A stretch of DNA of 64,000 nucleotides from WJKG01 sp964627305 (GCA_964627305.1 CAZVHP010000001.1:496001-560000), one strand, 5' to 3'. Numbered from the stretch's first letter, positions 38,895 to 47,118 are shown. Notes: generated by a model from the letters alone, not told the origin. Translations and numbers: made by a program.

Positions 38895-38959
38895 AGCTCG
38901 GCTGACACACAGATGATTTGTAACGTAAGAGGAAGCAGCGGCAGTATGCTCGTGCCAGT

Positions 38960-39598
38960 TCAATCGACCCGGAAGATCATGAACCCGTGCATCGTATCAA
39001 GCCCGACAGCTCGTCTTGGTTGCTCGGTGATGATCAGCATGCTTCGGCTTGCAGCGAAATAATGGACGGCAGCGATCCGATAATCGATGTACAGTCCTTT
39101 CGGGTAGTAGTAGACCAGGGTGGGGGTGCACCCCTCAAAACCCGGCTGGACAAGCCCGTCTGCGCCGCGTGAGTTGTTCCAGTCCTCGCAACTGCCACCA
39201 CTGCTCTCCAGTTGACTGAAAGCATCAAGCAACTCCGGATTACTCGCCGGTGCCGATACGACGATCGCAGGATCGGCATGGGAAAACACGCCCTCGTCGT
39301 TCTGCAGCGTCAGGAATTGCTCAGCTTCGATACCGCTGACAAACGCCCTCACATCGCGCCAATCAGTCTCTCTTTTGAGACTGATCACCGATGCCTCGGC
39401 GCCGTCGCTACGGACGAAGACCCCAACGATCTGATCAAAGCCGCACTCGCCGCCGACACTCTCTCCGATCCAGTAGCAATCGGTCGGCCCGGCTGGTTTT
39501 ACCAGAAAGAAGAGCTCCTGCTCGCAGAAGGTTGCTGCCTGGGTACAGGCCAGCACCAGCAGGAAGATCGTCAACACCGAAAGGTGTACTCGTTTCAT
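38960..39598 (-). CDS. Orphan secreted or lipid-anchored protein
   Basis: Start at MKRVHLSVLTIFLLVLACTQ, 212 residues; the open frame upstream of this Met lacks signal-peptide character. LVLAC is a possible lipobox, or a normal signal peptide may be cut after TQA. The mature part has several Cys (FCEQEL, DCYWIG, GECGF, CEDWN, GCTP), suggesting disulfides in the periplasm or outside, and a beta-rich C-terminal half. No family recognised. It is the only minus-strand gene in the first 46 kb and converges on bshB. Confidence 0.6.
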   Translation of the reverse strand: MKRVHLSVLTIFLLVLACTQAATFCEQELFFLVKPAGPTDCYWIGESVGGECGFDQIVGVFVRSDGAEASVISLKRETDWRDVRAFVSGIEAEQFLTLQNDEGVFSHADPAIVVSAPASNPELLDAFSQLESSGGSCEDWNNSRGADGLVQPGFEGCTPTLVYYYPKGLYIDYRIAAVHYFAASRSMLIITEQPRRAVGLDTMHGFMIFRVD

Positions 39599-39978
39599 GG
39601 TCGGTATTCTCGCCCGTGATTGCCTTACGATTCTTGACATGTGCTCAGAAATAGGCACAACCGGGGCGTTTGGCAAGCAGGAAACGCCGTTGCCCATACC
39701 CATATCGGATACGGCTGAGACTGCGATCATCCGACTCTCAGCGGCCCTGTCGACCTCCCGCACAAGTTCCACTATGATCAATCATAACACTGGCATAATC
39801 TCCTTTCACTCAGTATATTATAAGTAGCCAGCACAGGTCAGACTACCCGCATCGACATCAAGAGCAAGATAGCAGCACCCGAGGACTCGAGACGGCGTTT
39901 CGAGCGCTCTGCTCTGACATCATGAAGTTCCATCGCAGCTTGAATCCTGCGCCGACTCGCAGGCGAAGGGAGGAAAGT
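39599..39978. other. Gene-free stretch between divergent genes
   Basis: No convincing reading frame. It presumably holds the promoters of the minus-strand orphan and of the GYD gene; an AT-rich patch around 39810-39825 may be part of one, but I could not assign boxes with confidence. Confidence 0.5.
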
Positions 39979-40320
39979 ATGCGCACGTTTGTGCTCATGT
40001 CGAAAATGGCCCCGCAGGCGCCCAGTGTGGTGGCCGTGACAACCGCCATGCGCGATGGCAAAAGGTCCCACCGCGAATGGATAGCGCAGGTCAAAGAGCA
40101 GTGCCCGGAGATCGAGTTCCTGGCCCACTATGCCCTGTTGGGTTCGTGGGACTTCATGGACATCTATCATGCCCCCGACGAGGAATCCGCCGCGCGCGTA
40201 TCCATGATCTGCAATGCGATGGGCGCCTTTCAGGTCGAAAGCTTGTGTGCCATCCCCGATGAGCGCCTGAGCGAGATCGCCGATGATGTCAAGCGCCGGC
40301 TTGATGCCCGGCCAACGTGA
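39979..40320 (+). CDS. GYD-domain protein
   Basis: The ATG is preceded by a strong GGGAGGAAAG Shine-Dalgarno. The 113 residues follow the GYD family pattern: an N-terminal strand RTFVLMSKMAPQ, then a central LAHYALLGSWDFMDIYHAPD and a final FQVESLCAIP strand, a small alpha/beta dimeric fold. The family has no defined function. It stands alone, with no operon partner on either side. Confidence 0.8.
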   Translation: MRTFVLMSKMAPQAPSVVAVTTAMRDGKRSHREWIAQVKEQCPEIEFLAHYALLGSWDFMDIYHAPDEESAARVSMICNAMGAFQVESLCAIPDERLSEIADDVKRRLDARPT

Positions 40321-40856
40321 TCTCGCCGGCCCCGGCAGATAACCTGCCTTCATGGGGAGGGACCTGAAACCCGAACCGGCCGGCGCGAGCGTAATGGGCA
40401 ACCATGTATCTAAGATTCAAGGAAGGAGTGAACAGCTAAACAGATCCGGCGGACACTGGTCATACTCCTGGTCCATGCCGCCGCGACAGAATCATCCCCG
40501 GTTCCCCTATCCGGGGAAATACAGCCCATTCGCCCGCGTCCGGTCAGTCTCGGGACCATTTTTCAGGACCATATTCGTGGCTTTGCCTTCATCCGCCGTC
40601 GGGAAGGATGCCGACGGCGAACCCTCTGCGCCGGGTGCCTGCAAGGATGTGAGCCTCTACCGCAAACCGCCGGCCCACCACACCCGGCCGCTATCCGACT
40701 GATCCCCAATATCCGAATTCCGAATATCGACACGCCATTCGGGTAACACGAGTAATACCTGTTGCACAACTCGCGACTCATGTTGTTTTGTTGTTTATGT
40801 TGACATTCATGGGTCCGAAACAACATATTGAAGCGGGGACTCGTATAAGGAGTAGC
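40321..40856. other. 536-bp intergenic region, no supported gene
   Basis: Open frames here lack a usable start. One frame from about 40432 has an SD-like GGAAGGAG in front and encodes a hydrophobic LVILLVHAAATE, but no ATG, GTG or TTG opens it. A CCCCGG/CCGGGG hairpin lies at 40496-40516. An AT-richer 3' part near 40705-40830 leads into the promoter of the NfeD gene. No DnaA box of standard form was seen. Confidence 0.5.
40800..40829 (+). promoter_or_regulatory. Candidate promoter of the NfeD-slipin operon
   Basis: TTGACA, an 18-nt spacer and CATATT lie upstream of the NfeD start. The -35 box is perfect; the -10 box matches four of six positions. Confidence 0.5.
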
Positions 40857-42239
40857 ATGCGTACCAGAAAAGCGATATTACTGACCCTGAGCACCTTCCT
40901 TCTGCTAAGCCCGATCATATCCTTTGCTGTTCGGGCACTGGCCGAAGATACCTTTAGGGTCCGCCCGGACACCGTCGCTGCCGACACCGCGATCAGGACG
41001 ATCACCGAGGACCGGGCGCCATACCGGCAACCGCTTGTCTACACTATGGTTGTCGAGGGAGCGATCGGGGCGGTGACCAGCGACCGGGTCCAGATGGCTA
41101 TCGAAGAGGCTGAGGCTGCCGGTGCCGAGTTGCTGGTTATCAAGCTGAATACGCCCGGCGGGTTCACGCGCCCGACCTGGACGATCTGTCAGGACATTCT
41201 CAATTCGGCTGTACCGGTATGCGTCTATGTGGCCCCCAGCGGGGCGCGGGCCGGTTCGGCGGGCGTGTATATCACCTACGTCTCCCATTTCGCGGCTATG
41301 GCGCCGACAACCAATATCGGCGCAGCCCACCCGGTGGCCGGTGGCGGGCAGGAAGTCGATTCGGTCATGAACGAGAAGATCACCAATGATGCGGTGGCGC
41401 AGATTCGGGCAGCGGCCGAACGGCGGGGACGAAACGCCGAATGGGCTGAGGATGCGGTACGCCGGTCAGTGTCGATTACCGACCGCGAGGCACTGGAAAA
41501 GGGCGTGATAGACATCGTCGCCAAAGATCTGACCGACCTGCTGAACCAGATCCACGGCCGGGACATCGAGATGGCCTGGGGAACCAAGACCATGTCGCTC
41601 AAGGACCCCGCTGTCAGGGAACTGAGGATTTCGCTGGTTCACAAGATTCTGAAAGTGATCACCGATCCGGATATTGCGTTCATCCTCTTTTCCCTTGGAA
41701 GCCTCGGAATTCTCATCGAGCTGTACAATCCGGGCGCGATTCTGCCGGGGGTAGTGGGGGCAATCAGCCTGATCCTGGCATTCTACGCCTTCCAGACTCT
41801 GCCGATCAACTACGCCGGGCTGGCCCTGATTCTTCTGGCAATTGTGTTGTTCATAGCTGAGGTGAAGATAGTCAGTCACGGGTTGCTGACGATCGGAGGG
41901 GTGGTGTCGTTCTTCTTCGGAGGGCTTATGCTGATAGATACGGTCGATCCCAATCTGCGCGTCTCGCTGTCGGTGCTGATCACGGTCGCAGTGCTGGTGG
42001 GACTGACGGCGGCAGCGATGCTCTGGCTGGTGGTGAAGGCGCACCGCCATCGGCCGGTCAGCGGCTCGGACAGCATGACCGGCAAGACGGGCAAGATGCG
42101 GACCAATAACATGATGTATGTCGACGGTGCCCTGTGGAAGGTTGACAGCGACGAGGAGCTGACGGCCGGGGAGGCGGTCGAGGTGATCGGTATGGACAAG
42201 CTGATATTGAAGGTGAAGAAAATCGAATCCGGCAAGTAG
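40857..42239 (+). CDS. NfeD-family membrane serine protease
   Basis: ATG with AAGGAG upstream and a signal peptide (LLTLSTFLLLSPIISFAV); a longer in-frame extension lacks such features. The ClpP-like domain has LLVIKLNTPGG and the catalytic Ser in PSGARAGSAG (S134); a Lys or Arg further on belongs to the dyad region. Four membrane helices follow (ISLILAFYAFQTL, LALILLAIVLFIAE, GGVVSFFFGGLML), then an OB-fold NfeD C-terminal domain. 460 residues, full-length type. It works with the slipin encoded 14 bp downstream. Confidence 0.92.
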   Translation: MRTRKAILLTLSTFLLLSPIISFAVRALAEDTFRVRPDTVAADTAIRTITEDRAPYRQPLVYTMVVEGAIGAVTSDRVQMAIEEAEAAGAELLVIKLNTPGGFTRPTWTICQDILNSAVPVCVYVAPSGARAGSAGVYITYVSHFAAMAPTTNIGAAHPVAGGGQEVDSVMNEKITNDAVAQIRAAAERRGRNAEWAEDAVRRSVSITDREALEKGVIDIVAKDLTDLLNQIHGRDIEMAWGTKTMSLKDPAVRELRISLVHKILKVITDPDIAFILFSLGSLGILIELYNPGAILPGVVGAISLILAFYAFQTLPINYAGLALILLAIVLFIAEVKIVSHGLLTIGGVVSFFFGGLMLIDTVDPNLRVSLSVLITVAVLVGLTAAAMLWLVVKAHRHRPVSGSDSMTGKTGKMRTNNMMYVDGALWKVDSDEELTAGEAVEVIGMDKLILKVKKIESGK

Positions 42240-42253
42240 AAAGGTGAGAGGGT

Positions 42254-43066
42254 ATGCCTGTTCCTGTCTTGGGAGTTATAGCTCTTTTTGTCCTGATCCT
42301 GCTGTTCAACATGATCAAGGTGCTCAAGGAGTACGAGCGCGCTGTGATTTTCCGACTTGGCCGATTGATCGGGGCGAAGGGGCCGGGGTTGATCATCCTG
42401 ATCCCCATTATCGATAAAATGGTGAGGGTGGACCTTCGCGTGATCACCTACGACATCCCGCCGCAGGATGTCATCACCAAGGACAACGTGTCAATTCAGG
42501 TCAATGCAGTGCTGTATTTCCAGGTGCTCGATCCAAACAAGGCGGTGGTCTCGGTAGCGAACTTCTTCGAGGCGACCTCGCAGATCGCCCAGACGACCCT
42601 CCGTTCGGTGCTCGGCCAGGTGGAGCTTGATGACCTGCTGGCCGAGCGGGACAAGATTAACCAGGAGCTTCAGACAATCATCGATGACCAGACCGAGCCC
42701 TGGGGCGTCAAGGTATCGGTGGTCGAGGTCAAGAACGTCGATCTGCCGCCGGAGATGACGAGGGCGATGGCGCGCCAGGCCGAGGCCGAACGTGAACGCC
42801 GATCCAAGGTCATCCACGCCGAGGGTGAGTTCCAGGCCTCACAGAAGCTGGCCGATGCGGCCAAGGTCATTGCGACCTCGCCGAACGCAATCCAGCTTCG
42901 CTTCCTGCAGACGCTGACCGAAGTCTCGGCCGAGAAGAACTCCACCCTGATCTTCCCGGTTCCGATTGACCTGCTCAATTCTCTGAAGAACTATCTCGAC
43001 GCCAGCACGCTCAGGGCGGACCAGCGCGGTCCGACCGATATTGAAGGGCAGGCGCCAAGGGGATAA
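42254..43066 (+). CDS. Slipin (stomatin-like SPFH-domain protein)
   Basis: One N-terminal membrane helix (LGVIALFVLILLFNM), then the SPFH/band-7 core: EYERAVIFRLGRLIGAKGPG, QDVITKDNVSIQVNAVLYF and VEVKNVDLPPEMTRAMARQA. A coiled-coil stretch (AEAERERRSKVIHAEGEFQA) leads to a C-terminal oligomerisation segment. The 270-residue length is that of prokaryotic slipins. NfeD and slipin are a classic pair, the protease cleaving its partner. A terminator follows. Confidence 0.95.
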   Translation: MPVPVLGVIALFVLILLFNMIKVLKEYERAVIFRLGRLIGAKGPGLIILIPIIDKMVRVDLRVITYDIPPQDVITKDNVSIQVNAVLYFQVLDPNKAVVSVANFFEATSQIAQTTLRSVLGQVELDDLLAERDKINQELQTIIDDQTEPWGVKVSVVEVKNVDLPPEMTRAMARQAEAERERRSKVIHAEGEFQASQKLADAAKVIATSPNAIQLRFLQTLTEVSAEKNSTLIFPVPIDLLNSLKNYLDASTLRADQRGPTDIEGQAPRG

Positions 43067-43101
43067 CAGCCAGAGATACCTGACACAGACAAACAATCGT
43101 G

Positions 43102-43130
43102 CCCCGGTCTCCCGGAGACCGGGGTTTTTC
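43102..43130 (+). terminator. Intrinsic terminator of the NfeD-slipin operon
   Basis: CCCCGGTCT and AGACCGGGG form a 9-bp stem (10 bp if the loop C-G pairs), followed at once by five T residues. Confidence 0.9.
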
Positions 43131-43160
43131 TTGGTGTGTCGGCCGGGCTGATCGATCTTG

Positions 43161-43189
43161 TTGACCTGCTCGATAAAAACAGATATACT
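43161..43189 (+). promoter_or_regulatory. Promoter of dCMP deaminase, probably leaderless transcript
   Basis: TTGACC, a 17-nt spacer and TATACT. The -10 box ends 7 nt before the ATG, so the expected +1 is the A of the start codon. No Shine-Dalgarno is present between them. Confidence 0.75.
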
Positions 43190-43196
43190 CCCGCCC

Positions 43197-43697
43197 ATGA
43201 GCGGCAAGCGGACTGACTATATCAGTTGGGAAGAGTATTTCATGGCCATTGCCCAGCTCTCGGCCAAACGCTCGAAGGACCCCTCGACGCAGGTCGGGGC
43301 GTGTATAGTCAACGCCCGCAAACGGATAATCGGGATCGGGTATAACGGTTTCCCGACCGGGTGTTCCGATGACGAGCTGCCGTGGGATCGCGATGGGGAG
43401 TACCTTCAGACCAAGTATCCGTATGTCTGCCATGCCGAGATGAACGCCATCACTAACTCCGCCAGCAAGGCCGATCTCGACGGGGCGACCATGTACGTGT
43501 CGCTGTTTCCCTGTAACGAGTGCGCCAAGCTGATCGTGCAGGTGGGGATCAGGGAAGTCGTCTTCCTGTCCGATAAGTACCGGGACGAGGGGATATTCGT
43601 CGCGGCAAGGCGGATTTTCGATATGGCCGGGGTGACCTGCCGGCAACTCGTGCCGGTGCATCAGCGGCTGGAACTGCTGATGATTCCCGACCAATGA
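43197..43697 (+). CDS. Deoxycytidylate (dCMP) deaminase
   Basis: ATG at 43197 (MSGKRTDYISWEEYF) gives 166 residues, the usual length; a longer frame upstream overlaps the promoter. The zinc-binding CHAEMNAI (H79, E81) and FPCNECAK (C106, C109) motifs are complete, and GYNGFPTGCSD is the family's substrate loop. It converts dCMP to dUMP, feeding thymidylate synthesis, in the cytoplasm. Alone in its transcript, between a terminator and glnA. Confidence 0.94.
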   Translation: MSGKRTDYISWEEYFMAIAQLSAKRSKDPSTQVGACIVNARKRIIGIGYNGFPTGCSDDELPWDRDGEYLQTKYPYVCHAEMNAITNSASKADLDGATMYVSLFPCNECAKLIVQVGIREVVFLSDKYRDEGIFVAARRIFDMAGVTCRQLVPVHQRLELLMIPDQ

Positions 43698-43745
43698 TTC
43701 CTGCGGCGAATACCCTGTGACAATTTGGCGCAGACTTGACAGGCC

Positions 43746-43759
43746 GCAGAACCTTCTGC
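43746..43759. promoter_or_regulatory. Inverted repeat upstream of the glnA -10 box
   Basis: GCAGAA, two bases, TTCTGC: a perfect 6-bp dyad lying where a -35 element would be expected relative to the extended -10 box at 43769. A candidate activator or repressor site for glnA. Confidence 0.4.
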
Positions 43760-43768
43760 TGTCTGTTA

Positions 43769-43777
43769 TGTTATAAT
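43769..43777 (+). promoter_or_regulatory. Extended -10 promoter of glnA
   Basis: TGT-TATAAT, a full extended -10 motif. A TTGACA further upstream (43736) is 30 nt away and too far to serve as its -35 box. The leader would be about 60 nt long and contains a palindrome. Confidence 0.65.
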
Positions 43778-43803
43778 CGATTATTATGATCCATGATTCA
43801 CAG

Positions 43804-43819
43804 TTGATAGTACTATCAA
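43804..43819. promoter_or_regulatory. Perfect 16-bp palindrome in the glnA leader
   Basis: TTGATAGTACTATCAA is self-complementary over all 16 bases, downstream of the promoter and 24 nt before the ATG. A likely repressor operator, perhaps nitrogen-responsive; the binding protein is unknown. Confidence 0.5.
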
Positions 43820-43842
43820 AGCCCTAACAGCAGGAGTGTAGC

Positions 43843-45168
43843 ATGGTCAAGACCAGGGAAGATGTGCTTCGCATGATCGACGAGGCCGGGGTACGATATA
43901 TCAGGTTGTGCTTCACCGATATTCTGGGTCGGATCAAGGGAATGTCGATCACGCGGCAGGAGATCGAGCAGGTACTCGAGGAAGGCCAGGGGTTCGATGG
44001 TTCCTCGGTCGAGGGGTTTGCCCGGATCGAGGAGTCTGACCTGATGGCCATGCCTGACCCGCGGACGTTTCGAGTTATTCCCTGGGAGGTCTCGGGCGAG
44101 AAGGTGGCCATGATGTTCTGCGATATCACCAACGCCGACCACAGCCCCTATGCCGGAGACCCGCGCTGGGTGCTCAAGCGCAATCTCGAGAAACTGAACA
44201 AGCAGGGCTGGACGCTGTATGTGGGGCCGGAAATCGAGTATTTCTATTTCGCCGATGACAAGGCGCCGGTGTTGCTGGACCGCGACGGGTATTTCGATAT
44301 GGGCACCTACGATCGCGGGACCCGCGCCCGCAAGCAGACAGTGGCCGCGCTGGAGAGGATAGGCATTCAGGTAGAGTGCTCGCATCACGAGGTGGCCCCC
44401 TCGCAGCACGAGATCGATCTGAAATACCAGGAAGCGCTGGTTATGGCGGATTTTGCGCAGGTGTACCGTTTCGTCGTCAAACAGGTGGCGCTCATGAACG
44501 ACATGTATGCCACCTTCATGCCCAAGCCGGTCTACGGCCTGAACGGCAGCGGGATGCATTGCCACATGTCGCTGTTCAAGGGGGATAAGAACCTGATGCA
44601 CAGCGCCAGCGACGATTACAACCTGTCGCCGACGGCGCGGTATTTCATGGCCGGCATCCTCAAACACATCAAAGAGTTCACGCTGGTGACCAATCAGTGG
44701 GTGAACTCGTACAAGCGGCTGGTGCCGGGATATGAGGCACCATGCTACATCAGTTGGGGACGTCGCAATCGCTCCAGCATGGTCCGCGTTCCGCTCTACC
44801 AGCAGGGCAAGGAGCGGGCGACCCGCATCGAGGTGCGCTCTCCTGACCCGGCGGCCAATCCGTATCTGACGTTTGCCTGCCTGCTGGCGGCGGGTCTGAA
44901 AGGCATTGAGAAAAAGTACAAGCTGCCGGACCCGATCGAAGAGAACATCTACCACATGACGCCGGAGCAGAAGGCCGGGCTGAAAATCGAAGAGCTTCCG
45001 AACTCGCTGGAGAACGCCATCGCCGAACTGGAGCAGTCGGAACTCGCCCGCGAGACCCTGGGAGAACACATATTCAACAAGCTCATCGAGAACAAGCGGC
45101 TGGAATGGAATGACTATCGCATCCGGGTGACCGGTCAGGAGATCGAGAAGTACCTGTCGATGCTGTAA
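43843..45168 (+). CDS. glnA: Glutamine synthetase, type I
   Basis: 441 residues, the shorter GSI-alpha length seen in Bacillus. Core motifs are present: GQGFDGSSVEGFARIEESD, GPEIEYFYF, then HHEVAPSQHEIDL, NGSGMHCHMS and the late YISWGRRNRSSMVRVP. It makes glutamine from glutamate, ammonia and ATP. No NLYDLPP adenylylation site of the GSI-beta type is seen, so control is more likely transcriptional, in keeping with the palindromes at its promoter. Confidence 0.96.
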   Translation: MVKTREDVLRMIDEAGVRYIRLCFTDILGRIKGMSITRQEIEQVLEEGQGFDGSSVEGFARIEESDLMAMPDPRTFRVIPWEVSGEKVAMMFCDITNADHSPYAGDPRWVLKRNLEKLNKQGWTLYVGPEIEYFYFADDKAPVLLDRDGYFDMGTYDRGTRARKQTVAALERIGIQVECSHHEVAPSQHEIDLKYQEALVMADFAQVYRFVVKQVALMNDMYATFMPKPVYGLNGSGMHCHMSLFKGDKNLMHSASDDYNLSPTARYFMAGILKHIKEFTLVTNQWVNSYKRLVPGYEAPCYISWGRRNRSSMVRVPLYQQGKERATRIEVRSPDPAANPYLTFACLLAAGLKGIEKKYKLPDPIEENIYHMTPEQKAGLKIEELPNSLENAIAELEQSELARETLGEHIFNKLIENKRLEWNDYRIRVTGQEIEKYLSML

Positions 45169-45197
45169 CAGAATATCGACTGATCTGGATTTTCCAC

Positions 45198-45230
45198 AAG
45201 GCCGGTGTCCGCAGGGGTACCGGCTTTCTT
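45198..45230 (+). terminator. Intrinsic terminator after glnA
   Basis: AAGGCCGGT pairs with ACCGGCTTT through 9 positions, one of them G-U, around a 12-nt loop, followed by TTCTT-rich sequence. Confidence 0.7.
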
Positions 45231-45231
45231 A

Positions 45232-45259
45232 TTGCCAGAATGGCGAAAGCGGCTATTAT
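45232..45259 (+). promoter_or_regulatory. Promoter of the glycine-rich lipoprotein, probably leaderless
   Basis: TTGCCA, a 16-nt spacer and TATTAT. The -10 box ends 6 nt before the ATG at 45266, which has no Shine-Dalgarno. Confidence 0.65.
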
Positions 45260-45265
45260 GTGAGT

Positions 45266-46660
45266 ATGAGCGCATGTTTGTTCAATCCCGCCCGGCGGGC
45301 TGTGCTGGTGGTGGCTGGTGTTCTGGCCGCGCTGCTTGCGATTGTCGCTTGCAGCGACTCGAGTACCAACCCAAACCAGCCGCCGTTGGTGCCGGATGGT
45401 GCCTCCGAGGCGCTTTTTGTGCGGGCCGGGGCCGGCGGCGACGGCGACTGGCGCTCGCCTCTGGGGTCGATTCAGGCTGCCCTGGACATTGCCACGCAGG
45501 ATACGACCGTGAAACTGATCTACGTTGCCGCGGGCGAGTACCATGAATCGCTTGTCGTGCGTTCAGCCATAAAGGTGATCGGCGGCCGCGACCCTGCCAA
45601 TCAGTGGCTGCCGACAGGAGCGGACTCGAGTGTCGTTCGGGGTAGAATCGTCTCCGGGCGGCCGGTGGCGGTGCTGGTGCAGAATGTCACCGGGGAGGTC
45701 ACTTTGCAGAACCTGACAATCGTGGCCCCCGACGCCAAACAGGCGGGGCAGAACTCTGTCGCGGTGTATTGTATCAACAGCGAGCGCGTCCAGCTCAAGA
45801 GCAACCGGATTGTTGGCGGGACTGCCGGAGAAGGCATGGCCGGAAGCGCCGGTGTGGCCGGTGAGTATGGGTTCGGCGCGGCCACGAGTGATGGTTATCC
45901 GGCCACGCCCGGCGGAGCCGGTGGCCGGGGCGGGACCGCCGCGCAGCCGCCGGAATGGGGCGATCGGGGAGTCTGCGCCGATGGCAGCGTGAGCGGCGGC
46001 AACGGTGGCGCGCCGGGCGAAGACCCGCAGCCGGGGCTGGCCGGAGCGGACGGGGCCGCAGGCGCCTATGGTGCCGGAGGACGGGCCGCGTTACAGATCG
46101 ACAGCAGCGGCTCGCTGCCGGTGATTCACGTGCGAGACGGCGGTGACGGGGCCGATGGCGCCGACGGATGCGGCGGCGGTGGCGGTGGCGGACACGCCAT
46201 GTGCTCAGCGGATACTCCCGGCGGCGCCGGTGGCCATGGCGGCAGCGGCGGTCAGCGTGGCACCGGGGGTTACGGCGGCAAGGCCGGGGGAAGCTCTGTC
46301 GGGGTGGTGGCGTATCGCACCCCGGTACGTCTGCAGGATTGTGTGATCAGTCTGGCGGCCGGAGGTGATGGCGGCGATGGCGGCGAGGGCGCCCCCGGTG
46401 GAACCGGCGGGGCAGGGTTTGCCGGGCAGGCTGTGCCCGGATGCGGCGGTGCTCCCGGAGGTGACGGCGGCGCCGGAGGACGCGGGGGACACGGCGGCGG
46501 CGGGGCCGGGGGATGGTCGGTCGGCGTGGTGGTGTTCGGCTCGGACGAGCTTGAGCAGGACAACGCGGTGTATCAATTGTCAATGGGCGGCCAAGGGGGA
46601 CGTGGCCCCGGAGCGGCGGGGGAGACGGGATTCTCGCAGCGCACAGCCGTGATCAGGTAG
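45266..46660 (+). CDS. Glycine-rich lipoprotein with parallel beta-helix-like N-terminal part
   Basis: ATG at 45266 (MSACLFNPARRAVLVV) is chosen because it coincides with the expected transcript start; GTG at 45260 is an alternative. The lipobox AIVAC (Cys29) anchors it in the envelope. Residues about 45-190 show right-handed beta-helix features of the DUF1565 type (PLGSIQAALDIATQDTTVKL, IYVAAGEYHESLVVRSAIKV). About 240 residues then follow in which Gly is roughly four in ten (GGAGGHGGSGGQRGTGG is typical), reminiscent of mycobacterial PGRS or polyglycine-II proteins. A short GVVVFGS strand segment comes near the end. Function unknown; a surface structural role is likely. Confidence 0.75.
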   Translation: MSACLFNPARRAVLVVAGVLAALLAIVACSDSSTNPNQPPLVPDGASEALFVRAGAGGDGDWRSPLGSIQAALDIATQDTTVKLIYVAAGEYHESLVVRSAIKVIGGRDPANQWLPTGADSSVVRGRIVSGRPVAVLVQNVTGEVTLQNLTIVAPDAKQAGQNSVAVYCINSERVQLKSNRIVGGTAGEGMAGSAGVAGEYGFGAATSDGYPATPGGAGGRGGTAAQPPEWGDRGVCADGSVSGGNGGAPGEDPQPGLAGADGAAGAYGAGGRAALQIDSSGSLPVIHVRDGGDGADGADGCGGGGGGGHAMCSADTPGGAGGHGGSGGQRGTGGYGGKAGGSSVGVVAYRTPVRLQDCVISLAAGGDGGDGGEGAPGGTGGAGFAGQAVPGCGGAPGGDGGAGGRGGHGGGGAGGWSVGVVVFGSDELEQDNAVYQLSMGGQGGRGPGAAGETGFSQRTAVIR

Positions 46661-46755
46661 GGGTTGAGGGGGGAGAGTGTGCTTTTGGTCGCCGATGGAT
46701 GGGGTGCGTGGGGTGCATGTCTGGGGGAATTCATATGTCATTGGAATAGAACCAA

Positions 46756-47049
46756 CTACTCAACGGTAGCCTTGCCCTTTCCCACGGTGCCGACCGCAAG
46801 ACCTATGTATGCACTCAAGAAGATGAATAGAAACTCACTGACGCCCTCCAAATCGCCAATAGCAGTTAGCGCGAACCTTGCACCAAATGCAAGTGCGGCA
46901 GCGATGACAACCTTCACATGGAATACGATCCAGCTGACGAACTTGTTCGTGCCCCGACCCATCTTAACGGCGAACCAGGAAATGAAAAACATCCCTATGA
47001 GGGCGATCCCAATCTCCAAGATCATGGGGTTTCCCTTGAGAGAGTCCAC
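46756..47049 (-). CDS. Small three-helix membrane protein
   Basis: 97 residues beginning with GTG, with a perfect AAAGGAG Shine-Dalgarno seven bases upstream (47057-47063) and a promoter further up, which make this small gene credible. Three hydrophobic helices: MILEIGIALIGMFFISWFAV, VVIAAALAFGARFALTAIG and EFLFIFLSAYIGLAVGTVG. No family recognised. It is less GC-rich than its neighbours and lies alone on the minus strand. Confidence 0.75.
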   Translation of the reverse strand: MDSLKGNPMILEIGIALIGMFFISWFAVKMGRGTNKFVSWIVFHVKVVIAAALAFGARFALTAIGDLEGVSEFLFIFLSAYIGLAVGTVGKGKATVE

Positions 47050-47118
47050 TGTTTTGCTCCTTTCGATGACGCTGGCTTGGAAGACCGCATGCGTGCCCCT
47101 TGCCTGAGGTTCACACTG

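Noticed and set aside
40352..40702. Plus-strand frame of 116 codons in the gap before the NfeD gene
   Set aside because: Pro/Arg/Ser-rich, no Shine-Dalgarno, no recognisable motif.
40321..40856. Replication origin with DnaA boxes
   Set aside because: No standard DnaA box or dnaA/dnaN neighbour seen; only the skew change supports an origin, so it is left as a finding, not a feature.
43736..43741. TTGACA upstream of glnA as a -35 box
   Set aside because: 30 nt from TATAAT, too far; the extended -10 motif explains the promoter better.
43816..45069. Minus-strand frame of 417 codons opposite glnA
   Set aside because: Antisense shadow of a highly conserved gene.
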